Assembly (NCBI GenBank): GCA_900660155.1
Contig: CABFPE010000524.1
Span: 1 to 64,000, forward strand
Reading direction: 5' to 3'
DNA from: Hofstenia miamia
Lineage: Eukaryota; Xenacoelomorpha; Acoela; Hofsteniidae
DNA: 64,000 nt
In this document: piece after piece, positions 1-11,686 of the stretch
Position numbering within the stretch: position 1 is the first letter of the stretch
Layout of the letters: every line of letters begins with the position of its first letter
Program-made: the position numbers and the translations under genes
Notes under the pieces: generated by a model
Told to the model about the DNA's origin: nothing
What the model saw: the letters and a program-made list of their open reading frames with translations, nothing else
Database searches by the model: none

Positions 1-350
1 AAAGACGCGTTTGCATTTTTGGCATATAGTACAAGTTGAAGAAAATTTTTCGTTTGTACAGTTTGAACACATTGTATTCGAACTCAGGTTTGTAAGCGTT
101 GCCTGCTTCTTTCCACAAGCAATACAAAAAGGCATTATGGAATATGGGTACTATATAAAAGACTTACAAGAAATTTTGTTCTTCAATCAGGTAGGGAAAA
201 TATGTTTCAAATAAAAGCCTTACAATGAAGTTTCACTAATCCAAATTATAAGTTGAACGTAATAGAAAATTTCTCTAATGCACAGTGTTTGCAAACAATT
301 CACAATACTATCGGAGCGACTGAAAACACAACCGATCACGATGAAAGCAA
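1..350 (-). mobile_element. 5' end of a LINE (copy A), running off the left edge
   Basis: This segment matches 61361-61749 nearly base for base in the same orientation. The match ends at the same point in both copies (GATGAAAGCAA, then unrelated AT-rich DNA), so position 350 is probably the true 5' end of the element. On the minus strand it covers the 5' UTR and the start of ORF1, which opens M-P-F-C-I-A-C-G. It has lost about 39 bp found in the other copy, between two T-runs near position 20. That loss removes part of a PHD-like zinc finger. Where copy B has a TGA, copy A has a TGT cysteine codon. The remainder of the element would lie left of the window. Confidence 0.85.
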
Positions 351-1000
351 TAATGTATATATATATATGGAAATAACGCGCAGTTAAGTTATTTTTTGTG
401 ATTAACGGTTTGTGATGTCAATACAAACTTTATGATTCTGAAATTTAAATAATTTTTAAATGCTTTTGATGAATTTTATTCAAAATAATTCGAGAAAAAA
501 TTCTACCAAGTAAAAATATGGATAAAAATGCATCAACTTGCCAAAATGTATATCAAAATTCCAAAAATATGCAAACATTTTCCAAAAACGGAAAAAATTT
601 TGACAACTTTTTTAAAAAAATCCAAACAATTTTACTATGCTTTAAGTTACATTCACCTAGAAAACATTGATGGATCTTGTAAATTATAGAAAATAATTGC
701 GTTGAGAACTGAAGGAAGGTATGCCTAAAATTGATAATATTTATATAGTTCGCTGAGCTTAAAATGTATTGAAATATTTTAAGAAAATCCAATTGACAAA
801 ATAGATAATGCATTTATACAAAACAATTTTAAAAGTGTTTGCCAAATCGTTCATTTACAATGTACATGCTTTGAAATTTATTCTTTGGCACTGTAATATT
901 TTATTAGATTCATTAATTCATTAATACATTTCTTGAAGTGTACAAATAGCAATAAATAGAACAGCTTACATTATTATTTTTTCCTTGTTTTATACCTTGC
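351..1000. other. AT-rich spacer, no gene seen
   Basis: Short reading frames only, with no recognisable motif. A pyrimidine-rich run at 968-990 precedes the coding stretch that follows. Confidence 0.6.
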
Positions 1001-2038
1001 TTGCTTGTTGCTGGCATTATTATAATGGTCTCTCTGTACCTTGAAATTCAAGAAGCTAAGAATGAATGCAAGGTTGAATCAATATCTGTTGAGTGCGTCT
1101 TCAAAGGCGAACAAGGTCTCAAGCCACTCAAGATTCAGTATAATGGAAAACTGAAATACCTAGAAATTCTTACTAAGAGCAACACACTAGTTTATTCCAA
1201 TGATCACCGTAAGACATTGGCATGTGATGTGAAGTCAGAAAAATGCAAGTGCGAAAATTCAGAAAATAACGCTGAAACACATTACTATAATGTTTTTGGT
1301 GCGACAAAATCAGGTAGTGTTGAAAAGCTAAACATGGAATTTTCGAAACATACCAAATCTATCAATGACAGAGAAACATTGGTAAATAAAAAAATGCTTG
1401 CCTACTGAATTTGAAATATTTATTCAAAATGTAGTAACGAACACTTTTTCCTGTCAGTTACACAAAGTTGATGACAATGACTACAGTATACTGCCTCTGT
1501 GCAAATCTGTTATTCAAAATCAGTTAAAGTCTCTCAATAAACCGACGCCAGCTCCAACAGTTGTCCAAAATCCAACTCTATCTTGTAATCTTGAAGAAAC
1601 TTCAGTTAGAGGGACACAACGTTTTGGAAGACACACTTCAAATTTACTATAATAGCAAAGCAAAATATTTTGAAAGTAAAAATTCTGCTGTATACTTTTA
1701 CATTCATAATAGGATGTAGGATGCAAGATTGTAGGTGTACGAAATCCAGTGGTGGACTAAAATATTGTACATATAATGTTTTCGGCTTAACCTACGAGAA
1801 ATTCGATTAAGAAAACAATTTATATGTTTTCGCTAATCTTTAGTCAACAATTAAAAGGAAGGGGAAAAGTCTGTGGTTTGTTGACAAAGCTACATGTCTA
1901 CCTTCTAAAAGCAAGCAACTTAAAACAAATGGGAGCATTTCCCTTGAAATAACATTTAGTTTAAAGAAGGCTGAAGATGCTAAGCTTAGCATTCTGTCAA
2001 CCTGCAAAGCTGAATTTTTAAAAGCAAAGGCTGAATAG
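1001..2038 (+). pseudogene. Broken gene for a two-domain cysteine-rich protein, family not recognised
   Basis: Two tandem homologous protein domains can be read, spread over more than one frame. Domain 1 (about 1058-1530) has about eight cysteines. Its landmarks are a tyrosine/asparagine stretch (QYNGKLKYLE), a C-K-C cluster followed by YYNVFG, then CLP and DNDYSILPLCKS. A Thr/Pro-rich linker (NKPTPAPTVV) follows. Domain 2 (about 1580-2038) repeats the order as YYNSKAKYFE, C-R-C then TYNVFG, CLP, and AKLSILSTCKAE. A hydrophobic stretch (LLVAGIIIMVSLYL) lies just before domain 1 and could be a decayed signal peptide; the first ATG in that frame is 1025. At least one frame change (in the A-run near 1390) splits domain 1, and there are several more in domain 2, including a TAA near 1807. 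No single exon explains the whole. I read it as a pseudogene of an unknown secreted protein; a multi-exon gene with sequence errors is possible. Confidence 0.55.
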
Positions 2039-2125
2039 TAAATAATGTAAAATAGCTAATATAATATCATGTAGGTTTGATAAATTTCACACATTAATTC
2101 ATAATATATGATCGAAATATTTTTT

Positions 2126-2130
<5 letters not shown>

Positions 2131-2168
<38 letters not shown>
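2131..2168. repeat. (TA)n microsatellite
   Basis: Uninterrupted AT dinucleotides that end directly at the presumed Tc1 terminus. TA is the Tc1/mariner target. Confidence 0.95.
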
Positions 2169-2174
<6 letters not shown>

Positions 2175-2869
2175 GGCCTAAAGTTTGGGAAGTGTAACCT
2201 GTCTACAACGTGTTTTATGCTATTTCCTGGAAACTTTCGTAAAATTCCTGGAATTCCCAATTCTTTTTGGAATTTACAACAGATTTACAAGCAATACATG
2301 TTCACTGAAAATCACAATCATTATAGTTTGAAATATGTTCCATGGTAGTGAAATTTCACCAACAAAGCGTGCTCAAATTCATATCTTGTACGAGGAGGTG
2401 TACAATTATCGCGCTATAGCTATTAGAATGGGCGCGTATCTTCGGTATCCAGAAGTGTTACTCGCTATCAGCAACTGCAAAATTTTTCCTCCCGCAAGCG
2501 ACCTGGAAGACCAAAAGTGACAAACCCTCAGACTGACCATCTCATTAACCGTTACGTCGTCAATCAACCATTCTCTCCATCTTCTGAAGTCAAAGCAAAT
2601 CTAGATGCGGTAGTGCAGAATGTATCAACACGGACCATCAGGCGTCGATTGAATACTACCTTTGATCTTCCATCATGCAAACCGGCAGATAAACCCCGAT
2701 TGTCTTCAATGAACATTCGAGAGCGGTTGCGCTTATGAAGACAATGCCAACACTACACTCCTGAGTTGTGGCATCAAGTAATGTTTAGTGACGAATCCAA
2801 AAACTATCTGAGGAAGCGCCAATGCACATCACTCGACGATCTGAAGGAGATGCTAGTTTTTTATCGTAA
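2169..2869 (+). mobile_element. Tc1-like transposon fragment (5' half)
   Basis: The left end, GTACTGGCCTAAAGTTTGGG, resembles a Tc1-type terminal repeat and abuts a TA tract. Coding pieces follow: an N-terminal helix-turn-helix region (SPTKRAQIHILYEE, about 2335-2450), then about 2517-2738 with TNPQTDHLINRYVV and VSTRTIRRRLN. After a stop the DDE start ELWHQVMFSDES (about 2762-2800) can be read. The frame is broken at least twice, and the rest of the DDE domain is absent where a foldback element begins. Order and spacing match the first half of a transposase of about 340 residues. It is not functional. Confidence 0.75.
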
Positions 2870-3208
2870 TGCCATACTTGAAGAACCCTAATGCTATAAT
2901 TTCATGAAAATTTTATTAATATTCATTTAGTTTGCCACCAAAAAAAACATCTATGTTGTGAAATTCTTTCAAATTTTTTTATGCTATGATTTTTTGCATA
3001 TTTTAGTTATGTGAAGAAGAGAATCTGCGAAGAAAGCTATATCAAGCTTAAGACACCAGGAATTTGAATTTAGTATGCATGCAAAAAATCATAGCATACA
3101 AAAACTAAAAAAAGTGAGATTTTTCACAATTTAGATGTTTTTTAGGTGTAAGCTAAATGAATATCAAACGTTTTATGAAATCATAGCACTAAGGTTTTTA
3201 AGGCATGT
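2868..3208. mobile_element. Foldback MITE with long inverted arms
   Basis: About 140 bp at the left (from TGCCATACTTGAAG at 2870) is the imperfect reverse complement of about 135 bp ending at 3206. Both arms contain ATGCTATGATTTTTTGCAT and ATTCATTTAG. The loop is about 60 bp. No coding sequence is present. It sits where the neighbouring Tc1 fragment is interrupted and may have inserted there. I could not settle a target duplication. Confidence 0.75.
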
Positions 3209-3855
3209 TAATACTATAACACACTAGCAATCATCCTAAGGCAAGAATTTTAACCTGATTTCTTTTGGGGTAACAAAATTACCCCAAACTTAGAGCATTG
3301 ATGTTTTTGTTGAATCTTGATAAGCAAAGTTAGGATGATTCCCATATTGTGCAGACAAAAAGTACTTAAAAATGTGGAAAAATCACAAAATATCTTCTAA
3401 TTTGATTTGAGCTCAAAATGCTACTCTAATTGTTCTTGGCGTAACGAAATTACATCACACTTCGTTTAACTGTTAATTTTATTTTCATGAATATATGCTC
3501 TTTGAAAGCAATGCTCAAATTGTTAGGCTTTATGAAACACTGGGTTATTATTAAACATTTAATAAAAAAGTCTTGATTTTACCTTCAAGAAAGTTTTTTA
3601 TTGAGTGTGAACTAACGCCTCTTCTGCTCATTTGTTTCTTATAGTGATCGGAAAACTTTTTAATAGCGTTTGTAAATGCAGGAAGTGTATCTTCTGCCTC
3701 AATATGCAATGAGAACAACTGCCAAATGGTTGAAATATTAATCAATGGGAATCGCCACGTTTCAATAGGAGATCTAATAAAACAAACCGACTGAAGTTTC
3801 AGAGCAATCTCTGACATCATTCACAAGATGCTAAAACATGTGTTCCTGATGACCT
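3209..3855. other. Non-coding stretch between transposon fragments
   Basis: AT-rich, with a short GGGGTAA...TTACCCC inverted repeat near 3268-3286. An 89-codon minus-strand frame (3551-3820) is open but matches nothing I know. Confidence 0.4.
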
Positions 3856-4290
3856 CACCTCTCAGCAAATGATCAATCGAGTTGAATGTGCTACTTCCTG
3901 GATTGAAAAAAACATGGCAATCATCACAGTAAATCTTGGTGGTAAATGGGTTTCTCAAATATCTACAACTTCAGTCAATTCCGATGTGTACATTGATTTC
4001 CTAAAGTCAATGCATCAGAAATTGTCACATCAAACCCAGTCAGTCGCCTTGAAAGACCTTGTCTTGATTCATGACAATGCACGACCTCACGTGTCAGTGA
4101 TTATTTGACTAAATTTCTGAATGATAAAAGTGTAACTGTTTGGAAGCAGGCTCCATACTCACCAGACTACGATCTTTTGGATATATAGATATTTAGCGAC
4201 TTAGGGGTCAAACAAAACTTAATCAATTTTTCTAATGGTGACGATCTTGAAGATTTCCTTTATCCACAAATATGGAAAACTATTGCATAA
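3856..4290 (+). mobile_element. Mariner-like transposase fragment
   Basis: The open stretch 3869-4108 carries the middle of a mariner DDE domain: a Trp/Gly strand region (NLGGKWVSQI), then DVYIDFLKSMHQKL and LVLIHDNARPHVS (second catalytic Asp). Beyond a stop, WKQAPYSPDYDLLD can be read in neighbouring frames to about 4190, covering the third catalytic position. The N-terminal DNA-binding part and both terminal repeats were not found. This is a different lineage from the Tc1 piece just upstream, because its motif is HDNARPH rather than QQD-x-A-x-CH. It is dead through several frame changes and truncation. Confidence 0.75.
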
Positions 4291-5009
4291 TTTAGCTTCT
4301 GTACAAGAATCATCGAACATACTTGTAATTTATACTAGATTTTGCTTTTTATCAATACATTGTAGCTTTGTATATAATAAGTCTCATTACTTTTCGATCA
4401 TGCTAATTATTTTTTGTAAATCATCAAGGAAAATGATTTACATCAACGCCAAAGTGAAAAGGAATTAAATTTTGGCAATTTTTATGTAGTGTAGTTATAG
4501 AGGAAATTCGTTGACAATCATGGCAAAAAAATACATTTCTTAAGGGATTGGATCTGTAGATATCTTTCATCAAAATCCTCAAATTTCTTGGAAGATCTTT
4601 ATTTCAATTCAGATTTCTTTTACCATTCATAGTTTTAATTTAATTCTCAAGAAATTCAAAATCAATTTGCGCAAAAAGTTCATCATCCAACCATTTCATA
4701 TTTTTGATTATGATATTCTAACAAATGCAAAATGTTGTACACAAAGTGGGAAAAATAAATTTTGCAATGCATACAGTGGGAAAATATTTTTTTTAAAAGT
4801 TTCATATAAATTCTTTACAAAATCACTAAATTAATAACAATATACTGTCTGAAATATACCAATAGTGTAGGATGCAGTCAGCTGCATTGTGGTGATTCAT
4901 ATTTCTGCAGCTAGGAACACTAATAATTCATGATGCTGCAATTGGTAGACTTTAATTTGTCATACATGCAAAAGATATTTTGATTTTGTAAACATTTTGT
5001 AGTTTTTCC
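4291..5009. other. AT-rich spacer, no gene seen
   Basis: Only short chance frames. A CAGTCAGCTGCA stretch near 4875 may mark the 3' end of the minus-strand Tc1 copy that follows, but no matching inverted repeat was identified. Confidence 0.4.
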
Positions 5010-5960
5010 AGGTAAAAGTGGTTCTGTATTCACTATTATTTTCAGTTCTAATAAGCTTTCCCATGGTTGAGCAATATTCTCTTGCCATCCTGTTTTTAAC
5101 TATCACATACAAATTTTTGATTGTATTGATATCCAGTGAGTTCCCAAGCCAGGTTAGAACACTTAGACCAGCTGTTTACAAGAATTCCATCATGTTTCTC
5201 AATGTATGACACCTGGCAAGGTCTTATTGAAAAATCACTCCTCCATCTGGGAAGTCTCTTTCTACAGCAGAAATCAAATAGTTTTGCAAGATATCCTTGT
5301 ACTTATTGTTGTTCATCATTCCTTCCAATAAAATGAATTGTTCTAGACTGTTAGCAGTGAAGCTTCCCCAAAAATCTGTTTAGGTGGATGTTTTGGGGCT
5401 TGCTGAATGTGTCCATCTTTTAGAGACTTGTTTGCACTTCATCTTACTACCAAAGATTGATAGCAATGCGCTTCATCAGAAAATAGGACATTGCTCCAGG
5501 CAGCTACATCCCAGTCTTTATGATCACATTCCTACTGAAACTGTTTTCTTTTCATGGCAAGTACCAACAGCTGTATTTTTCAATGGCTTCCTGGCAATCC
5601 TGCCAGCAGTAAAAAGTCTACAACAGACTGTTGAAGAGTCATTGTTTATTCATGATGTTGATAAATCCCTTGTAAGATCTTGATTGCCTTCTTTGGATGT
5701 ATTCTACTGTTTCTTAAAAAAATGTGTCATCATGTGGTGTTGTCTTGCTTTTTTTCACAGTTTTATACTTCCCTTGCCCACATGAGACCAGTATCTTTAA
5801 GCTTCTTCACAAGACGTCCCACAGTTGACTTTGTGGCATTTAAGTATTCAGAAATCTGTTGATAGTCATATCAGTATGAAAATTAAGAAACATAATAGCT
5901 GCATGCTTATGTGGCATAACATCCATAATGGTTGGTAATGAGAACACACACAATTCCTGA
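5010..5960 (-). mobile_element. Tc1-like transposase relic, minus strand
   Basis: Reading right to left, an HTH-like region (QISEYLNATKSTVG, about 5860-5815) comes first. It is followed by DWDVAAWSNVLFSDEA near 5510-5470 (first catalytic Asp), a D-L-A-R-C-H-T motif with RNMMEFL near 5230-5190 (second), and TAGLSVLTW plus an N-S-L-D-x-N motif (family form NSPDLNP) near 5165-5125 (third). The order and about 930-bp length match a nearly complete Tc1-family transposase. Several stops and frame changes break it. The short plus-strand frames at 5018-5862 are shadows of this gene. Terminal repeats were not resolved. Confidence 0.8.
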
Positions 5961-5999
5961 GACAACCTGTTACTGTGATTGATTTTGCTTAAATAAGCA

Positions 6000-8900
6000 G
6001 TACTGAATGATACTATACAATATGAAAATGAAAGATGAAGACAACATATCTGAATATATTCTTAAGGTTGATTGCCTTGTAAAACTCTCTGATAAAGAGA
6101 GAAGCTATTTCAAAAAAAGCTTATACAGCCACCTACAATCTGGTATGTTGCCTACCTTCAGAAAATGCTTTGAAATTAAATGTGACATAGATGAGCCAAT
6201 TAACTTCCTAATAAAGCAATGAGTAAAAATTATTTAGCTTACAGTGAAAATAACACACAAATTTGAACCAAATTAGGAATCAACAACACCACATCCAAAC
6301 CAAAATTTTTCATGAAGAAAAAATTTACTGAAGATGCATTAAAAGAAAAATCAGAAATAATGTAAAAAATTCATTGTAAAAAGTGTGGCAAACAAGGACA
6401 CACTAAACCAAACTTCAAACCCATGATGTACATGGCAGGAGTACAAGGTTTCTATGCAACAGAAAATGCCAAATAAATCTCAAATGACTGACACCAATAC
6501 TTTAAACTAGAGAAGGTGCCCACCTCAAATAAAAATCAGATCTTTATCATTACCAACTTGTTAGAACACAACCTAATACCAGTCACTATAAACAGCATTA
6601 TCATCATCAGAGCCTTAATTACAATCATTTCAGACCTTTGTGCAAAATAAATTTGCTGGGAAGAGGAATCTCAATTATTTAATGCCTCTGGTGACTGATT
6701 ACATCAAGAGAGTTGTCCACAGAGTTCCTTACAGCATTTAACATGTCACATTCTAACAAGACATCTATATAGTTGACACACAAATTAGCAGCTACACTAT
6801 CAAATGATAATAGGAGTAAATTTCTTAACTGAAAGCACTGTCTTATTTATTATAGTACCAAAAATCTTACAAACAAAGAAGACAATAATATATGTGTGTA
6901 CTTATATGCAAAACCAGGTGTGTCCTGAGTTCTCTATTCTAGAAGATTTAAGAGTTGAACCCTATCTCTGGAGAATTGTTTAGACCAAAATGTAATATAT
7001 CATCAATGAAAATTCATGATCCAGAATCAATATGGAATCAATAAAAAAAGTAATTTTACAAAATAACTTCTGCAATTTTAAAGATGGCATTGGTGTTACT
7101 AGGATTCTAAGTAAAAGTGATAAACTGATCTCTATCAAACTGCAACAACTTAAAATTTTGAGTACCCTCTAGAAAAATTCATTGCAAATCAAAAATTATA
7201 TTTGCTGTAGACAAAATCAATTATGTAACTTCTAAAGAAAATGTGATAACTACTATATCTATAGAAAATCCCCCTCACTTAACACATCAGGAAATCTCCA
7301 AACTTTAAAAAAGTTCTCATATCTAATTCTGAAATCTTCAATAATGAAAACATTAGTTTGGGAAAAGCAATAGGCATAGAACACAAAATGAACCCAACCT
7401 CTGATAAACTGTTTCATCAACACTGTTGCAGAGTACCCAAACATTTGCAAGATGAATATGCACATACAATTAGAAAACTCTAAAACAATTATATAATAAG
7501 GAAGAGCAAAAGCATTTACACCTTGCTAATAGTCTTTATCAAACATTTTGATAAAGATTGACATTGCCTCAACTTTCATATGCTCAATGATCTCACAAAA
7601 AAGGGAACATACCTGCTTTCACACATGAACACCATCCTTTATGGAGCAGCTCAATTAAAATTCTTTTCTATTATCAATCTCTACAAAGCCTTTTGGCAGG
7701 TTCCCATGAAGAATCAAAACCAAAAAACCACATTCATCAAACTTACAATGGTCCTGGAACTTTCTAACAGTATGTGATGAGAAAATCTCTCAAATCCTTT
7801 TGCCATTTCCTCATTGGCAAAACATCCTTTACTGTACACACAGATAACAGCAGTCTGTGCTGGTTACAAAAAATATTCTTTGACCAATAAGAAATTATCA
7901 CTCATTGGATCATTTATTTAAGCAATTTCTCATTCATGATACAACACTACAAAGGTTATTTGCACAAAAATACTGATCTATGAACACCATTACTGCAATA
8001 CAAAGTAAAATCAAAAAAGAAGGCAGAAGAAAAAATATTAATTATATACCACAATTACAGCATGAACTACTTGCTGATATCAACATCAATAAAAATGGCA
8101 ATCCAATAATATTGATTCTATCTATCATAATAAAAGAAGAGATTACTGTTACAGAGATTGCTAATGCACAGCAAAAGACATCATAATTGAACAAATCATC
8201 TCAAAAGTTACAAGCACAAAAGAACACATAGATCCTTTGGATATGCATCATTAGAAAAAACATAAAAGAAAGCTTACTGACTTCAGGGTACTCTATGCCA
8301 CTTCCAGACATTTAAATCAGATCATCAAGAAATTTGAATCATTTTAATTGCAAACTACTAAGTGGAGGAAAACTAAATTGATTTGCAAAAAATCTATCCT
8401 GAATACAAGCATTTTTTAAATAATAATAAATATACTATATTATTAAATCAATTGTGCCATATATGCTGCATTACTTTGAGCATTAGTTGCTATATAAAAT
8501 AGCACTTTTTATAATAATAATTCTAATATAATTTATAAATACTGATATATTATGCAATAGTTATTTTTAATATTAAAACTTGTGAAAGAGCTATTGAATT
8601 TCTCCAGGATGTTTTAAAGAGCTTGCAAATCAGACAAAAATACATGAACTAATTGCTCACTAAATGATGACTGCCTGATTATTGTTTCTAGATAGACTTA
8701 AAGAAACATTTCAAGAAATTTGAATAATTTTAATTGCACACCATAAAGAGGAAAAAACTAAATTGATTTGCTTCAAAATAAGTGTGTGCTAATTCAATTT
8801 GCAAGTTCATTACATGCTTTACAACAAAGTGAAATAGCATGATTTAAACAAGAAGGCTTAGTCAGTAATAAATCATCACAGAGGGTCTTATAGATTAAAT

Positions 8901-10570
8901 AGTTTTTGATGTAAAATGTGTTTGAAATATACACTTTCAATTTTTCTAATGAAAAATTAACATTGGGAATAAAATTTTTCAAACCAAATGGAGATAATCC
9001 ATGAACAGTTCATCACAATGTGCATAAGGAAAGCAATAGAAGATGTTATAAACAAATGTCATAGCTGCATACTGTAAAATAAAGGCAGATACCCCAAGCA
9101 AAGAGTAGAATTGGAAAGAATTATTTCTGTACACATGAACCAAATTGTCAATGTGAATATTGAATAGCTATCTAAAGATGTAGATGGTTTCACCTATTCT
9201 TTACTCTTAGTAGATAACATAACTCAATATTGTAAAATGGTACCCATCAAAAACATAAAAGCTCAAAATATTGAAAAATTGGATATATATCTTTGACTAT
9301 ATGAAAAAAATAATCACCAATAAAGGCATTCTATTTGAAAGCAAATTATTTCAATGCTCTGCTAAACACTTGGAAATCAACCACAAATACTCAACAACAC
9401 ATCACTCTCAAGCTAGAAGAGCTGTGAAACACATCAACAGAACTCTCATAAAGCATATGAGGGCAATTACCTCAATTATTGGTGAATGTACTCCCTATGA
9501 TTGAATATTTCTACAACACCTCCACACACACAACCACACTGACATTAATCCTCACAAATCTATTTTTAGTCACAAAGCCCCAACTCTTTATATCAATATT
9601 ATTCAAAAAACATACTGGAAATATCAATGAAATTATGTAAAACAACTAATTGATAAAATAAACAACACTCATGAAATTGTGTGTGTGAAAAATAGAAAAG
9701 GCTCAAAACTACAACAGTACTATTACTAGCAAACTATCTATTGTGAACCTCATAAAATTGTTGAGGCATTATACCAGGTCCATCCCACAGCAATTACTGA
9801 TTTGAAATAATTTTGAAAACATTCTAGCAACTGGCTTGGATCTTACAAAATTACTAAACTTCTACCACATAAAAACAATGAACTTAACAAATAGAGAAAT
9901 TGCTAGTTTTCAACAAATTAATTGAACACCAAAAAAACTTCTCCTACACTTGCATCAACACATAATATCTTGCAACTTGTACAAAATGAAAATGCTGAAC
10001 ATTACAAAACAACTGGCCTTACCACATTCAAAGAAGATATTTATGACACCCAAACAAAATACAATCTTAAACATAATTTACAAATTCACACACAACCCAC
10101 TCAAATAGCTAAACAAAATGTTAACTATAAAGAATGGGATATTAACATTACATCTTTACCTTTAAATCATAAAACACATTGAATACTCAACAGCCAACAG
10201 ACATTCTACCTCTCCCTGTAAATCACCAACAGGTCATGCCTCTTCTAATTTGACATGTGTGATATAAACTTAAGTCTGTGTCAATAGACATACATCATAT
10301 ATTGGCTCCTGACATCTTTACCAGGATACATTCACTGACTATGCATCCAGAAGATGATGATGATCAACCCAACACATCAGCCTGCTGCAATGAAGCATCC
10401 TGCAGAACAACCTTCTACCTCCCACATACCAGTCAAGCAACAAATCCTCAGTCTACTTTGCCAAATCATCCACTTACAATTACAGTAGTTCAAAAAAGAA
10501 AAATTCCAAACCTATATCATGTATTTGAAGATGAAATGTTTCATCCCTACTGTAGATTTGTACCAGGCTG
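6000..10570 (+). mobile_element. Old Ty3/Gypsy retrotransposon fossil, heavily decayed
   Basis: Parts in order on the plus strand: a gag-like segment (6007-6222, ending NFLIKQ); a CCHC knuckle (CGKQGHT, about 6383-6420); a reverse-transcriptase scrap with the INLYKAFWQVP motif (about 7667-7710); RNase H and linker traces (about 7830-7975); and an integrase with an H/C zinc region (about 9020-9060) and a core from DGFTYSLLLVDN (about 9184) to HSQARRAVKHINRTLIKH (about 9404-9460). A C-terminal open stretch with an Asp-rich run lies at 10278-10571. The order gag, protease position, RT, RH, integrase is the Ty3/Gypsy order. It is broken in very many places and clearly ancient. A separate repeat is nested at about 8300-8993. 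Flanking LTRs could not be matched to each other. Confidence 0.8.
8300..8993. repeat. Unknown repeat nested in the Gypsy fossil
   Basis: Gypsy-type coding traces stop near 8250 and resume near 9000, so this block looks inserted. A motif of about 60 bp occurs twice in it (8326-8386 and 8712-8771; both contain AAACTAAATTGATTTGC). The right part, 8755-8992, is about 240 bp and recurs at 52849-53089 in the same orientation. On the minus strand 8794-8982 is open (62 codons, ending CKACNELAN), and the other copy keeps most of the same residues. The shared part may therefore be a coding fragment of an unidentified mobile element. Confidence 0.6.
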
Positions 10571-11392
10571 AGATAGACTTAGATTTAGTGATGCTGTACA
10601 CACTCTCCTTATTTTATCTCCTTTCTGTAGCAAGCACAACTCCAGTATGTATCTGTCCTGCTTTTATTTGAAAATGATGTTATTTCTGATATGGTTTTCT
10701 GATATACTGACAACTATCTTTTAATCAATGTATGATTGAAACTATATTTAGATAATTAGTAATCCATAGGGCTGAAACCTGAAGCTGAACTATGTAACAA
10801 AGAAGGGAAAGAAGTTGGTAGTGACTGCCAGTTGCTATGGACATGGTTGTGACTCACAAAAACCCTCAGTGTGATAGACAATTCTCAGTGTGTGGTGTGA
10901 AATGAATTCCAATGATAGTGTACCTTAAATGATTTAATGCATTGATTGCTCTTGTTATTAACATTGATAGCAATAAGAAGGGCTCTCCACAACCTGGATG
11001 CATTCACTTGTTATTGTCCCTACATATAAATAGCCCAACATTTAAATAGATTTTTAATACTATTACAGTGTACATGTGAACAATCATTGTGGTCAGCATG
11101 AAAGTAACTTGAATTGGTCTGTCATTTAGGTCATACCATTAATAGTTAATATAATAATCACTATATGCAAATAATATAAAGTGGGGCTCATAGGCACCTC
11201 ATATGTGTAATAAATCTTATAATGACACCATAAGAATTTGGATCTAAAACTGCAGGTTAACCTAGTGGTAGCATTCAAGCTATTTGATGACATTTTGTTA
11301 TTTAATTGATTGAATTGGTAGGAAAGCTAAACAGTGAAAAATCCCTTTTTGTACACTTAACTTATGAACACATTTTTGTAGTCAGGCTACCT
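10571..11392. other. Non-coding flank of the Gypsy fossil
   Basis: No reading frame of note and no identified LTR partner. The sequence is slightly less AT-rich than its surroundings and may be element-derived. Confidence 0.35.
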
Positions 11393-11686
11393 CAGTAAAC
11401 ATAGAACTGTCATAACAATGTTGCTGAACAACATAACAACAACACTAAAACAACATTACAAAACAACATCTTTTCACAATAAAATGACAAACTATCAATA
11501 AAAATGCAGTTTTTAAAAAATTTATCTTCAAATTGTAATAATATTAAAATTATTCGCATTTTAAATATTTTTTGCTAGACAGAATTATACTGATCTGCAC
11601 TATAAACACCACTCAAACAATTCAACACCTATTAAACACCAATACACAACAAAAACAATGTTGTTACAACAGTTCTATGTTTACTG
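11393..11686. mobile_element. MITE with terminal inverted repeats
   Basis: The left end CAGTAAACATAGAACTGT and the reverse complement of the right end match over about 17 bases, and the similarity continues as TAACAA. Length is 294 bp, with no coding sequence. Inside are runs rich in AACAACA. The flanking eight bases differ on the two sides, so the superfamily is not fixed; a CAG start would fit hAT or CACTA-like ends. Confidence 0.7.

Noticed and set aside
3551-3820. 89-codon minus-strand frame
   Set aside because: Open and not obviously low-complexity, but it has no motif, no second copy and no start context; it lies in a transposon-rich stretch.
5018-5862. Series of plus-strand frames
   Set aside because: Antisense shadows of the minus-strand Tc1 relic, whose catalytic motifs are clear.
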